Source: Nemertoderma westbladi
Lineage: Eukaryota; Xenacoelomorpha; Nemertodermatida; Nemertodermatidae
Assembly: GCA_032718475.1 (NCBI GenBank)
Contig: JAUCBJ010002217.1
Span: 1 to 31,951 of the forward strand
Direction: 5' to 3'
DNA: 31,951 bases
Shown: in pieces, positions 1 to 13,308 of the stretch
Layout of the letters: every line of letters starts with the position of its first letter
How positions within the stretch are numbered: position 1 is the stretch's first letter
The notes under the pieces: model-generated
Database searches by the model: none
Seen by the model: the letters and a program-made list of their open reading frames with translations, nothing else
What the model was told of the DNA's origin: nothing
Made by a program: the position numbers and the translations under genes

Positions 1-27
1 TTCTAATATACGTACGACATGTTAGTA
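1..27. other. Left flank of the tandem array
   Basis: The first 27 bases do not match the 63-bp unit; recognisable repeat starts with AGTAAACC at about position 28. The flank contains TTCTAAT followed 15-20 bases later by TTAG. Too short to assign. Confidence 0.55.
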
Positions 28-394
28 AGTAAACCTTTCCACTCTGTTTCCTAAAGGAATGCCTGTTCACCACCATGTGTGATCTTCCACAGTAAACCCT
101 TCCATTCTGTTTCCTAAAGGAATGCCTGCTCACCATCACGGGTGATCTTCCACAGTAAACACTTCCATTCTGTTTCCTAAAGGAATGCCTGTTCACCACC
201 ATGGATGATCTTCTACAGTAAATCCTTCCACCCTGCTCCCTAAAGGAATGCCTGTTCACCACCATGGGTGATGTTCCACAGTAAACACTTCCACTCTGTT
301 TCCTAAAGGAATGCTTGTTTACCACCATGGTTGATCTTCCACAGTAAACCCCTCCACTCTGATTCCTAAAGGAATGACTGTTTACCACCATGGG

Positions 395-2596
395 TTATCT
401 TCCACAGTAAACCCTTCCACTCTGTTTCCTAAAGGAATGCCTGTTCACCACCATGGATGATCTTCCACAGTAAACCTTTCCACTCTGTTTCCTAAAGGAA
501 TGCCTGTTCACCACCATGTGTGATCTTCCACAGTAAACCCTTCTACTCTGTTTCCTAAAGGAATGCCTGTTCACCACCATGGATGATCTTCCACAGTAAA
601 CATTTCCACTCTGTTTCCTAAAGGAATGCCTGTTCACCACCATGGATGATCTTCCACAGTAAACCTTTCCACTCTGTTTCCTAAAGGAATGCCTGTTCAC
701 CACCATGTGTGATCTTCCACAGTAAACCCTTCTACTCTGTTTCCTAAAGGAATGCCTGTTCACCACCATGGATGATCTTCCACAGTAAACCTTTCCACTC
801 TGTTTCCTAAAGGAATGCCTGTTCACCACCATGTGTGATCTTCCACAGTAAACCCTTCCATTCTGTTTCCTAAAGGAATGCCTGTTCACCATCACGGGTG
901 ATCTTCCACAGTAAACACTTCCATTCTGTTTCCTAAAGGAATGCCTGTTCACCACCATGGATGATCTTCCACAGTAAACCTTTCCACTCTGTTTCCTAAA
1001 GGAATGCCTGTTCACCACCATGGATGATCTTCCACAGTAAACCTTTCCACTCTGTTTCCTAAAGGAATGCCTGTTCACCATCACGGGTGATCTTCCACAG
1101 TAAACACTTCCATTCTGTTTCCTAAAGGAATGCCTGTTCACCACCATGGATGATCTTCCACAGTAAACCTTTCCACTCCGTTTCCTAAAGGAATGCCTGT
1201 TCACCACCATGGATGATCTTCCACAGTAAACCTTTCCACTCTGTTTCCTAAAGGAATGCCTGTTCACCACCATGGATGATCTTCCACAGTAAACCTTTCC
1301 ACTCTGTTTCCTAAAGGAATGCCTGTTCACCACCATGGATGATCTTCCACAGTAAACCTTTCCACTCTGTTTCCTAAAGGAATGCCTGTTCACCACCATG
1401 GATGATCTTCCACAGTAAACCTTTCCACTCTGTTTCCTAAAGGAATGCCTGTTCACCACCATGTGTGATCTTCCACAGTAAACCCTTCTACTCTGTTTCC
1501 TAAAGGAATGCCTGTTCACCACCATGGATGATCTTCCACAGTAAACCCTTCCATTCTGTTTCCTAAAGGAATGCCTGGTCACCATCACGGGTGATCTTCC
1601 ACAGTAAACACTTCCATTCTGTTTCCTAAAGGAATGCCTGTTCACCACCATGGATGATCTTCCACAGTAAACCTTTCCACTCTGTTTCCTAAAGGAATGC
1701 CTGTTCACCACCATGGATGATCTTCCACAGTAAACACTTCCACTCTGTTTCCTAAAGGAATGCCTGTTCACCACCATGTGTGATCTTCCACAGTAAACAC
1801 TTCCACTCTGTTTCCTAAAGGAATGCCTGTTCACCACCATGGATGATCTTCCACAGTAAACCTTTCCACTCTGTTTCCTAAAGGAATTCCTGTTCACCAC
1901 CATGGATGATCTTCCACAGTAAACCTTTCCACTCTGTTTCCTAAAGGAATGCCTGTTCACCACCATGGATGATCTTCCACAGTAAACCCTTCCACACTGT
2001 TTCCTAAAGGAATGTCTGTTCACCACCATGGATGATCTTCCACAGTATACCTTTCCACTCTGTTTCCTAAAGGAATTCCTGTTCACCACCATGGATGATC
2101 TTCCACAGTAAACCTTTCCACTCTGTTTCCTAAAGGAATGCCTGTTCACCACCATGGAAGATCTTCCACAGTAAACCTTTCCACTCTGTTTCCTAAAGGA
2201 ATGCCTGTTCACCACCATGGATGATCTTCCACAGTAAACCTTTCCACTCTGTTTCCTAAAGGAATGCCTGTTCACCACCATGTGTGATCTTCCACAGTAA
2301 ACACTTCCACTCTGTTTCCTAAAGGAATGCCTGTTCACCACCATGGATGATCTTCCACAGTAAACCTTTCCACTCTGTTTCCTAAAGGAATGCCTGTTCA
2401 CCACCATGTGTGATCTTCCACAGTAAACACTTCCACTCTGTTTCCTAAAGGAATGCCTGTTCACCACCATGTGTGATCTTCCACAGTAAACACTTCCACT
2501 CTGTTTCCTAAAGGAATTCCTGTTCACCACCATGGATGATCTTCCACAGTAAACCTTTCCACTCTGTTTCCTAAAGGAATGCCTGTTCACCACCAC
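395..2596 (-). other. 733-codon repeat-generated open frame, probably not a gene
   Basis: The minus strand is open for 733 codons and encodes a 21-residue repeat with the landmarks MVVNRHSFRKQ, then VYCGRS. There is no signal peptide, membrane segment or known domain. The spacing of one Cys and one His per unit does not match a zinc finger. The frame begins and ends only where units of 62 or 64 bp shift phase, and further open stretches continue after each shift (for example 2571-3479, 9029-10234, 13509-14759, 15145-17106, 19608-21317). Most frequent variants change the amino acid: His/Asn after NR, Lys/Arg/Ser before VYCGR, Ser/Asn after KQ, Arg/Gly before KQ, and Ser/His/Pro before MVV. This argues against protein-level selection. 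A second minus frame (landmark KGLLWK) and a plus frame (landmark IFHSKPFHSVSQ) also open wherever CCTAAAGG becomes CCCAAAGG. I regard this as a property of the satellite; a low chance remains that part is translated. Confidence 0.7.
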
Positions 2597-3945
2597 GGGT
2601 GCTTTTCCACAGTAAACCCTTCCAGCTCTGTTTCCTAAAGGAATGTCTGTTCACCACCATGGATGATCTTCCACAGTAAACCTTTCCACTCTGTTTCCCA
2701 AAGGAATACCTGTTCACAACCATGGGTGATCTTCCACAGTAAACCCTTCCACACTGTTTCCTAAAGGAATGTCTGTTCACCACCATGGATGATCTTCCAC
2801 AGTATACCTTTCCACTCTGTTTCCTAAAGGAATTCCTGTTCACCACCATGGATGATCTTCCACAGTAAACCTTTCCACTCTGTTTCCTAAAGGAATGCCT
2901 GTTCACCACCATGTGTGATCTTCCACAGTAAACACTTCCACTCTGTTTCCTAAAGGAATGCCTGTTCACCACCATGTGTGATCTTCCACAGTAAACACTT
3001 CCACTCTGTTTCCTAAAGGAATGCCTGTTCACCACCATGGATGATCTTCCACAGTAAACCTTTCCACTCTGTTTCCTAAAGGAATTCCTGTTCACCACCA
3101 TGGATGATCTTCCACAGTAAACCTTTCCACTCTGTTTCCTAAAGGAATGCCTGTTCACCACCATGGATGATCTTCCACAGTAAACCTTTCCACTCTGTTT
3201 CCTAAAGGAATGTCTGTTCACCACCATGTGTGATCTTCCACAGTAAACCCTTCCATTCTGTTTCCTAAAGGAATGTCTGCTCACCACCATGGGTGATCTT
3301 CCACAGTAAACCCTTCCATTCTGTTTCCTAAAGGAATGTCTGTTCACCACCAAGGGTGATCTTCCACAGTAAACCTTTCCACTCTGTTTCCTAAAGGAAT
3401 TCCTGTTCACCACCATGGATGATCTTCCACAGTAAACCTTTCCACTCTGTTTCCTAAAGGAATGCCTGTTCACCACCACGGGTGCTTTTCCACAGTAAAC
3501 CCTTCCAGCTCTGTTTCCTAAAGGAATGTATGTTCACCACCATGGATGATCTTCCACAGTAAACCTTTCCACTCTGTTTCCCAAAGGAATACCTGTTCAC
3601 AACCATGGGTGATCTTCCACAGTAAACCCTTCCACACTGTTTCCTAAAGGAATGCCTGTTCACCACCACGGGTGCTTTTCCACAGTAAACCCTTCCAGCT
3701 CTGTTTCCTAAAGGAATGTCTGTTCACCACCATGGATGATCTTCCACAGTAAACCTTTCCACACTGTTTCCTAAAGGAATGTCTGTTCACCACCATGGAT
3801 GATCTTCCACAGTAAACCTTTCCACTCTGTTTCCTAAAGGAATGCCTGTTCACCACCATGGATGATCTTCCACAGTAAACCTTTCCACTCTGTTTCCTAA
3901 AGGAATGTCTGTTCACCACCATGTGTGATCTTCCACAGTAAACCT
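1985..3945 (+). repeat. Array block A, copy 1
   Basis: This block shares its order of variant units with 4257-6280. The offset is 2272 bp at the left and 2335 bp from about 2510 onward, a difference of one 63-bp unit. Landmarks are the CACACTG unit followed by CAGTATACC, the GGTGCTTTT/CCAGCTCTG pair, and an AATGTATG unit near 3526. Edges are approximate. Confidence 0.8.
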
Positions 3946-4256
3946 TTCCACTCTGTTTCCTAAAGGAATTCCTGTTCACCACCATGGATGATCTTCCACA
4001 GTAAACCTTTCCACTCTGTTTCCTAAAGGAATGCCTGTTCACCACCACGGGTGCTTTTCCACAGTAAACCCTTCCAGCTCTGTTTCCTAAAGGAATGTCT
4101 GTTCACCACCATGGATGATCTTCCACAGTAAACCTTTCCACTCTGTTTCCCAAAGGAATACCTGTTCACAACCATGGGTGATCTTCCACAGTAAACCCTT
4201 CCACACTGTTTCCTAAAGGAATGCCTGTTCACCACCACGGGTGCTTTTCCACAGTA

Positions 4257-6280
4257 AACCCTTCCACACTGTTTCCTAAAGGAATGTCTGTTCACCACCA
4301 TGGATGATCTTCCACAGTATACCTTTCCACTCTGTTTCCTAAAGGAATTCCTGTTCACCACCATGGATGATCTTCCACAGTAAACCTTTCCACTCTGTTT
4401 CCTAAAGGAATGCCTGTTCACCACCATGGAAGATCTTCCACAGTAAACCTTTCCACTCTGTTTCCTAAAGGAATGCCTGTTCACCACCATGGATGATCTT
4501 CCACAGTAAACCTTTCCACTCTGTTTCCTAAAGGAATGCCTGTTCACCACCATGTGTGATCTTCCACAGTAAACACTTCCACTCTGTTTCCTAAAGGAAT
4601 GCCTGTTCACCACCATGGATGATCTTCCACAGTAAACCTTTCCACTCTGTTTCCTAAAGGAATGCCTGTTCACCACCATGTGTGATCTTCCACAGTAAAC
4701 ACTTCCACTCTGTTTCCTAAAGGAATGCCTGTTCACCACCATGTGTGATCTTCCACAGTAAACACTTCCACTCTGTTTCCTAAAGGAATGCCTGTTCACC
4801 ACCATGGATGATCTTCCACAGTAAACCTTTCCACTCTGTTTCCTAAAGGAACTCCTGTTCACCACCATGGATGATCTTCCACAGTAAACCTTTCCACTCT
4901 GTTTCCTAAAGGAATGCCTGTTCACCACCACGGGTGCTTTTCCACAGTAAACCCTTCCAGCTCTGTTTCCTAAAGGAATGTCTGTTCACCACCATGGATG
5001 ATCTTCCACAGTAAACCTTTCCACTCTGTTTCCCAAAGGAATACCTGTTCACAACCATGGGTGATCTTCCACAGTAAACCCTTCCACACTGTTTCCTAAA
5101 GGAATGTCTGTTCACCACCATGGATGATCTTCCACAGTATACCTTTCCACTCTGTTTCCTAAAGGAATTCCTGTTCACCACCATGGATGATCTTCCACAG
5201 TAAACCTTTCCACTCTGTTTCCTAAAGGAATGCCTGTTCACCACCATGTGTTATCTTCCACAGTAAACACTTCCACTCTGTTTCCTAAAGGAATGCCTGT
5301 TCACCACCATGTGTGATCTTCCACAGTAAACACTTCCACTCTGTTTCCTAAAGGAATGCCTGTTCACCACCATGGATGATCTTCCACAGTAAACCTTTCC
5401 ACTCTGTTTCCTAAAGGAATTCCTGTTCACCACCATGGATGATCTTCCACAGTAAACCTTTCCACTCTGTTTCCTAAAGGAATGCCTGTTCACCACCATG
5501 GATGATCTTCCACAGTAAACCTTTCCACTCTGTTTCCTAAAGGAATGTCTGTTCACCACCATGTGTGATCTTCCACAGTAAACCCTTCCATTCTGTTTCC
5601 TAAAGGAATGTCTGCTCACCACCATGGGTGATCTTCCACAGTAAACCCTTCCATTCTGTTTCCTAAAGGAATGTCTGTTCACCACCAAGGGTGATCTTCC
5701 ACAGTAAACCTTTCCACTCTGTTTCCTAAAGGAATTCCTGTTCACCACCATGGATGATCTTCCACAGTAAACCTTTCCACTCTGTTTCCTAAAGGAATGC
5801 CTGTTCACCACCACGGGTGCTTTTCCACAGTAAACCCTTCCAGCTCTGTTTCCTAAAGGAATGTATGTTCACCACCATGGATGATCTTCCACAGTAAACC
5901 TTTCCACTCTGTTTCCCAAAGGAATACCTGTTCACAACCATGGGTGATCTTCCACAGTAAACCCTTCCACACTGTTTCCTAAAGGAATGCCTGTTCACCA
6001 CCACGGGTGCTTTTCCACAGTAAACCCTTCCAGCTCTGTTTCCTAAAGGAATGTCTGTTCACCACCATGGATGATCTTCCACAGTAAACCTTTCCACACT
6101 GTTTCCTAAAGGAATGTCTGTTCACCACCATGGATGATCTTCCACAGTAAACCTTTCCACTCTGTTTCCTAAAGGAATGCCTGTTCACCACCATGGATGA
6201 TCTTCCACAGTAAACCTTTCCACTCTGTTTCCTAAAGGAATGTCTGTTCACCACCATGTGTGATCTTCCACAGTAAACCC
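4257..6280 (+). repeat. Array block A, copy 2
   Basis: Second copy of block A. It reproduces the same rare markers in the same order, for instance AATGTATG near 5861, which corresponds to 3526 (offset 2335). The copies diverge at about 6280, where TTCCATTCTG replaces TTCCACTCTG. Confidence 0.8.
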
Positions 6281-9200
6281 TTCCATTCTGTTTCCTAAAG
6301 GAATGTCTGCTCACCGCCATGGGTGATCTTCCACAGTAAACCCTTCCATTCTGTTTCCTAAAGGAATGTCTGTTCACCACCACACCATGGGTGATCTTCC
6401 ACAGTAAACCCTTCCATTCTGTTTCCTAAAGGAATGCCTGTTCACCACCATGGATGATCTTCCACATTAAACCCTTCCAGCTCTGTTTCCTAAAGGAATG
6501 CCTGTTCACCACCATGGATGATCTTCCACAGTATACCCTTCCACTCTGTTTCCCAAAGAAATGCCTGTTCACCACCATGGATGATCTTCCACAGTATACC
6601 CTTCCACTCTGTTTCCCAAAGGAATGCCTGTTCACCACCATGGATGATCTTCCACAGTAAACCTTTCCACTCTGTTTCCTAAAGGAATGTCTGTTCACCA
6701 CCATGTGTGATCTTCCACAGTAAACCCTTCCATTCTGTTTCCTAAAGGAATGTCTGCTCACCACCATGGGTGATCTTCCACAGTAAACCCTTCCATTCTG
6801 TTTCCTAAAGGAATGTCTGTTCACCACCATGGATGATCTTCCACAGTATACCCTTCCACTCTGTTTCCCAAAGGAATGCCTGTTCACCACCATGGATGAT
6901 CTTCCACAGTAAACCTTTCCACTCTGTTTCCTAAAGGAATGCCTGTTCGCCACCATGGGTGATCTTCCACAGTATACCCTTCCATTCTGTTTCCTAAAGG
7001 AATGCCTGTCCACCACCATGGATGATCTTCCACAGTATACCCTTCCACTCTGTTTCCCAAAGGAATGCCTGTTCACCACCATGGATGATCTTCCACAGTA
7101 AACCCTTCCATTCTGTTTCCTAAAGGAATGCCTGTTCACCACCATGGATGATCTTCCACAGTATACCCTTCCATTCTGTTTCCTAAAGGAATGCCTGTTC
7201 ACCACCATGGATGATCTTCCACAGTATACCCTTCCACTCTGTTTCCCAAAGGAATGCCTGTTCACCACCATGGATGATCTTCCACAGTAAACCTTTCCAC
7301 TCTGTTTCCTAAAGGAATGCCTGTTCACCACCACGGGTGCTTTTCCACAGTAAACCCTTCCAGCTCTGTTTCCTAAAGAAATGTCTGTTCACCACCATGG
7401 ATGATCTTCCACAGTAAACCTTTCCACTCTGTTTCCCAAAGGAATACCTGTTCACAACCATGGGTGATCTTCCACAGTAAACCCTTCCACACTGTTTCCT
7501 AAAGGAATGTCTGTTCACCACCATGGATGATCTTCCACAGTAAACCTTTCCACTCTGTTTCCTAAAGGAATGCCTGTTCACCACCATGGATGATCTTCCA
7601 CAGTAAACCTTTCCACTCTGTTTCCTAAAGGAATGTCTGTTCACCACCATGGGTGATCTTCCACAGTAAACCCTTCCATTCTGTTTCCTAAAGGAATGTC
7701 TGTTCACCACCATGGGTGATCTTCCACAGTAAACCCTTCCATTCTTTTTCCTAAAGGAATGTCTGTTCACCACCATGGGTGATCTTCCACAGTAAACCCT
7801 TCCATTCTGTTTCCTAAAGGAATGCCTGTTCACCACCATGGATGATCTTCCACATTAAACCCTTCCAGCTCTGTTTCCTAAAGGAATGCCTGTTCACCAC
7901 CATGGATGATCTTCCACAGTATACCCTTCCACTCTGTTTCCCAAAGGAATGCCTGTTCACCACCATGGATGATCTTCCACAGTATACCCTTCCACTCTGT
8001 TTCCCAAAGGAATGCCTGTTCACCACCATGGATGATCTTCCACAGTATACCCTTCCATTCTGTTTCCTATAGGAATGCCTGTCCACCACCATGGATGATC
8101 TTCCACAGTATACCCTTCCACTCTGTTTCCCAAAGGAATGCCTGTTCACCACCATGGATGATCTTCCACAGTAAACCCTTCCATTCTGTTTCCTAAAGAA
8201 ATGCCTGTTCACCACCATGGATGATCTTCCACAGTATACCCTTCCACTCTGTTTCCCAAAGGAATGCCTGTTCACCACCATGGATGATCTTCCACAGTAT
8301 ACCCTTCCACTCTGTTTCCCAAAGGAATGCCTGTTCACCACCATGGATGATCTTCCACAGTAAACCTTTCCACTCTGTTTCCTAAAGGAATGCCTGTTCA
8401 CCACCATGGATGATCTTCCACAGTAAACCTTTCCACTCTGTTTCCTAAAGGAATGCCTGTTCACCACCACGGGTGCTTTTCCACAGTAAACCCTTCCAGC
8501 TCTGTTTCCTAAAGGAATGCCTGTTCACCACCATGGGTGATCTTCCACAGTAAACCCTTCCACTCTGTTTCCCAAAGGAATGCATGTTCACCACCATGGG
8601 TGATCTTCCACAGTAAACCCTTCCACTCTGTTTCCTTAAGGAATGCCTGTTCCCAACCATGTGTGATCTTCCACAGTAAACCCTTCCACTCTGTTTCCTA
8701 AAGGAATGCATGTTCACTACCATGGGTGATCTTCCACAGTAAACCCTTCCACTCTGTTTCCTTAAGGAATGCCTGTTCCCAACCATGTGTGATCTTCCAC
8801 AGTAAACCCTTCCACTCTGTTTCCTAAAGCAGTGCCTGTTGACCACCATGGATGATCTTCCACAGTAAACCCTTACACTCTGTTTCCTAAAGGAATGCCT
8901 GTTCACCACCATGGGTGATCTTCCACAGTAAACCCTTCCACTCTGTTTCCCAAAGGAATGCATGTTCACCACCATGGGTGATCTTCCACAGCAAACCCTT
9001 CCACTCTGTTTCCTAAAGGAATGCCTGTTCACGACCATGGGTGACCTTCCACAATAAACCCTCCACTTTGTTTCACAAAGCAATGCTTGATCACCACCAT
9101 GGGTGATCTTCCACAGTAAACCCTTCCACTCTGTTTCCTAAAGGAATGCCTGTTCACCACCATGGGTGATCTTCCACAATAAACCCTTCCACTCTGTTTC

Positions 9201-9520
9201 CCAAAGGAATGCATGTTCACCACCATGGGTGATCTTCCACAGTAAACCCTTCCACTCTGTTTCCTTAAGGAATGCCTGTTCCCAACCATGTGTGATCTTC
9301 CACAGTAAACCCTTCCACTCTGTTTCCTAAAGGAATGCATGTTCACTACCATGGGTGATCTTCCACAGTAAACCCTTCCACTCTGTTTCCTTAAGGAATG
9401 CCTGTTCCCAACCATGTGTGATCTTCCACAGTAAACCCTTCCACTCTGTTTCCTAAAGCAGTGCCTGTTCACCACCATGGATGATCTTCCACAGTAAACC
9501 CTTCCACTCTGTTTCCTAAA
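6045..9520 (+). repeat. Array block B, copy 1
   Basis: This block matches 9896-13308 unit for unit. The offset is 3851 bp at the left and 3788 bp after one 63-bp unit is lost in the second copy. The shared 5-bp insertion (CACCACACCATGGG, near 6381 and 10232), the CATTAAACC units and the TTCCTATAGG unit (8063 and 11851) show common descent rather than parallel variation. Confidence 0.85.
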
Positions 9521-9895
9521 GCAGTGCCTGTTGACCACCATGGATGATCTTCCACAGTAAACCCTTACACTCTGTTTCCTAAAGGAATGTCTGCTCACCA
9601 CCATGGGTGATCTTCCACAGTAAACCCTTCCATTCTGTTTCCTAAAGGAATGTCTGTTCACCACCATGGATGATCTTCCACAGTATACCCTTCCACTCTG
9701 TTTCCCAAAGGAATGCCTGTTCACCACCATGGATGATCTTCCACAGTAAACCTTTCCACTCTGTTTCCTAAAGGAATGCCTGTTCGCCACCATGGGTGAT
9801 CTTCCACAGTATACCCTTCCATTCAGTTTCCTAAAGGAATGCCTGTCCACCACCATGGATGATCTTCCACAGTATACCCTTCCACTCTGTTTCCC

Positions 9896-12800
9896 AAAGG
9901 AATGTCTGTTCACCACCATGGATGATCTTCCACAGTAAACCTTTCCACACTGTTTCCTAAAGGAATGTCTGTTCACCACCATGGATGATCTTCCACAGTA
10001 AACCTTTCCACTCTGTTTCCCAAAGGAATGCCTGTTCACCACCATGGATGATCTTCCACAGTAAACCTTTCCACTCTGTTTCCTAAAGGAATGTCTGTTC
10101 ACCACCATGTGTGATCTTCCACAGTAAACCCTTCCATTCTGTTTCCTAAAGGAATGTCTGCTCACCGCCATGGGTGATCTTCCACAGTAAACCCTTCCAT
10201 TCTGTTTCCTAAAGGAATGTCTGTTCACCACCACACCATGGGTGATCTTCCACAGTAAACCCTTCCATTCTGTTTCCTAAAGGAATGCCTGTTCACCACC
10301 ATGGATGATCTTCCACATTAAACCCTTCCAGCTCTGTTTCCTAAAGGAATGCCTGTTCACCACCATGGATGATCTTCCACAGTATACCCTTCCACTCTGT
10401 TTCCCAAAGGAATGCCTGTTCACCACCATGGATGATCTTCCACAGTATACCCTTCCACTCTGTTTCCCAAAGGAATGCCTGTTCACCACCATGGATGATC
10501 TTCCACAGTAAACCTTTCCACTCTGTTTCCTAAAGGAATGTCTGTTCACCACCATGTGTGATCTTCCACAGTAAACCCTTCCATTCTGTTTCCTAAAGGA
10601 ATGTCTGCTCACCACCATGGGTGATCTTCCACAGTAAACCCTTCCATTCTGTTTCCTAAAGGAATGTCTGTTCACCACCATGGATGATCTTCCACAGTAT
10701 ACCCTTCCGCTCTGTTTCCCAAAGGAATGCCTGTTCACCACCATGGATGATCTTCCACAGTAAACCTTTCCACTCTGTTTCCTAAAGGAATGCCTGTTCG
10801 CCACCATGGGTGATCTTCCACAGTATACCCTTCCATTCTGTTTCCTAAAGGAATGCCTGTCCACCACCATGGATGATCTTCCACAGTATACCCTTCCACT
10901 CTGTTTCCCAAAGGAATGCCTGTTCACCACCATGGATGATCTTCCACAGTAAACCCTTCCATTCTGTTTCCTAAAGGAATGCCTGTTCACCACCATGGAT
11001 GATCTTCCACAGTATACCCTTCCACTCTGTTTCCCAAAGGAATGCCTGTTCACCACCATGGATGATCTTCCACAGTAAACCTTTCCACTCTGTTTCCTAA
11101 AGGAATGCCTGTTCACCACCACGGGTGCTTTTCCACAGTAAACCCTTCCAGCTCTGTTTCCTAAAGGAATGTCTGTTCACCACCATGGATGATCTTCCAC
11201 AGTAAACCTTTCCACTCTGTTTCCCAAAGGAATACCTGTTCACAACCATGGGTGATCTTCCACAGTAAACCCTTCCACACTGTTTCCTAAAGGAATGTCT
11301 GTTCACCACCATGGATGATCTTCCACAGTAAACCTTTCCACTCTGTTTCCTAAAGGAATGCCTGTTCACCACCATGGATGATCTTCCACAGTAAACCTTT
11401 CCACTCTGTTTCCTAAAGGAATGTCTGTTCACCACCATGGGTGATCTTCCACAGTAAACCCTTCCATTCTGTTTCCTAAAGGAATGTCTGTTCACCACCA
11501 TGGGTGATCTTCCACAGTAAACCCTTCCATTCTTTTTCCTAAAGGAATGTCTGTTCACCACCATGGGTGATCTTCCACAGTAAACCCTTCCATTCTGTTT
11601 CCTAAAGGAATGCCTGTTCACCACCATGGATGATCTTCCACATTAAACCCTTCCAGCTCTGTTTCCTAAAGGAATGCCTGTTCACCACCATGGATGATCT
11701 TCCACAGTATACCCTTCCACTCTGTTTCCCAAAGGAATGCCTGTTCACCACCATGGATGATCTTCCACAGTATACCCTTCCACTCTGTTTCCCAAAGGAA
11801 TGCCTGTTCACCACCATGGATGATCTTCCACAGTATACCCTTCCATTCTGTTTCCTATAGGAATGCCTGTCCACCACCATGGATGATCTTCCACAGTATA
11901 CCCTTCCACTCTGTTTCCCAAAGGAATGCCTGTTCACCACCATGGATGATCTTCCACAGTAAACCCTTCCATTCTGTTTCCTAAAGAAATGCCTGTTCAC
12001 CACCATGGATGATCTTCCACAGTATACCCTTCCACTCTGTTTCCCAAAGGAATGCCTGTTCACCACCATGGATGATCTTCCACAGTATACCCTTCCACTC
12101 TGTTTCCCAAAGGAATGCCTGTTCACCACCATGGATGATCTTCCACAGTAAACCTTTCCACTCTGTTTCCTAAAGGAATGCCTGTTCACCACCATGGATG
12201 ATCTTCCACAGTAAACCTTTCCACTCTGTTTCCTAAAGGAATGCCTGTTCACCACCACGGGTGCTTTTCCACAGTAAACCCTTCCAGCTCTGTTTCCTAA
12301 AGGAATGCCTGTTCACCACCATGGGTGATCTTCCACAGTAAACCCTTCCACTCTGTTTCCCAAAGGAATGCATGTTCACCACCATGGGTGATCTTCCACA
12401 GTAAACCCTTCCACTCTGTTTCCTTAAGGAATGCCTGTTCCCAACCATGTGTGATCTTCCACAGTAAACCCTTCCACTCTGTTTCCTAAAGGAATGCATG
12501 TTCACTACCATGGGTGATCTTCCACAGTAAACCCTTCCACTCTGTTTCCTTAAGGAATGCCTGTTCCCAACCATGTGTGATCTTCCACAGTAAACCCTTC
12601 CACTCTGTTTCCTAAAGCAGTGCCTGTTGACCACCATGGATGATCTTCCACAGTAAACCCTTACACTCTGTTTCCTAAAGGAATGCCTGTTCACCACCAT
12701 GGGTGATCTTCCACAGTAAACCCTTCCACTCTGTTTCCCAAAGGAATGCATGTTCACCACCATGGGTGATCTTCCACAGTAAACCCTTCCACTCTGTTTC

Positions 12801-13308
12801 CTAAAGGAATGCCTGTTCACGACCATGGGTGACCTTCCACAATAAACCCTCCACTTTGTTTCACAAAGCAATGCTTGATCACCACCATGGGTGATCTTCC
12901 ACAGTAAACCCTTCCACTCTGTTTCCTAAAGGAATGCCTGTTCACCACCATGGGTGATCTTCCACAATAAACCCTTCCACTCTGTTTCCCAAAGGAATGC
13001 ATGTTCACCACCATGGGTGATCTTCCACAGTAAACCCTTCCACTCTGTTTCCTTAAGGAATGCCTGTTCCCAACCATGTGTGATCTTCCACAGTAAACCC
13101 TTCCACTCTGTTTCCTAAAGGAATGCATGTTCACTACTATGGGTGATCTTCCACAGTAAACCCTTCCACTCTGTTTCCTTAAGGAATGCCTGTTCCCAAC
13201 CATGTGTGATCTTCCACAGTAAACCCTTCCACTCTGTTTCCTAAAGCAGTGCCTGTTCACCACCATGGATGATCTTCCACAGTAAACCCTTCCACTCTGT
13301 TTCCTAAA
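9896..13308 (+). repeat. Array block B, copy 2
   Basis: Second copy of block B. Differences I could see by eye include GCAAACCC at 8991 versus GTAAACCC at 12779 and the loss of one unit near 10400. The copies diverge at about 9520/13308, where GCAGTGCC and GGAATGCC units follow respectively. Confidence 0.85.

Noticed and set aside
395-2596. Neuropeptide precursor: each repeat has RK before Q and C-G-R after, as for a pyroglutamyl, amidated peptide
   Set aside because: No signal peptide or start is present. Key residues vary freely (QSG, QNG, QCG, RSG, GR/RR), and frameshifts interrupt the series.
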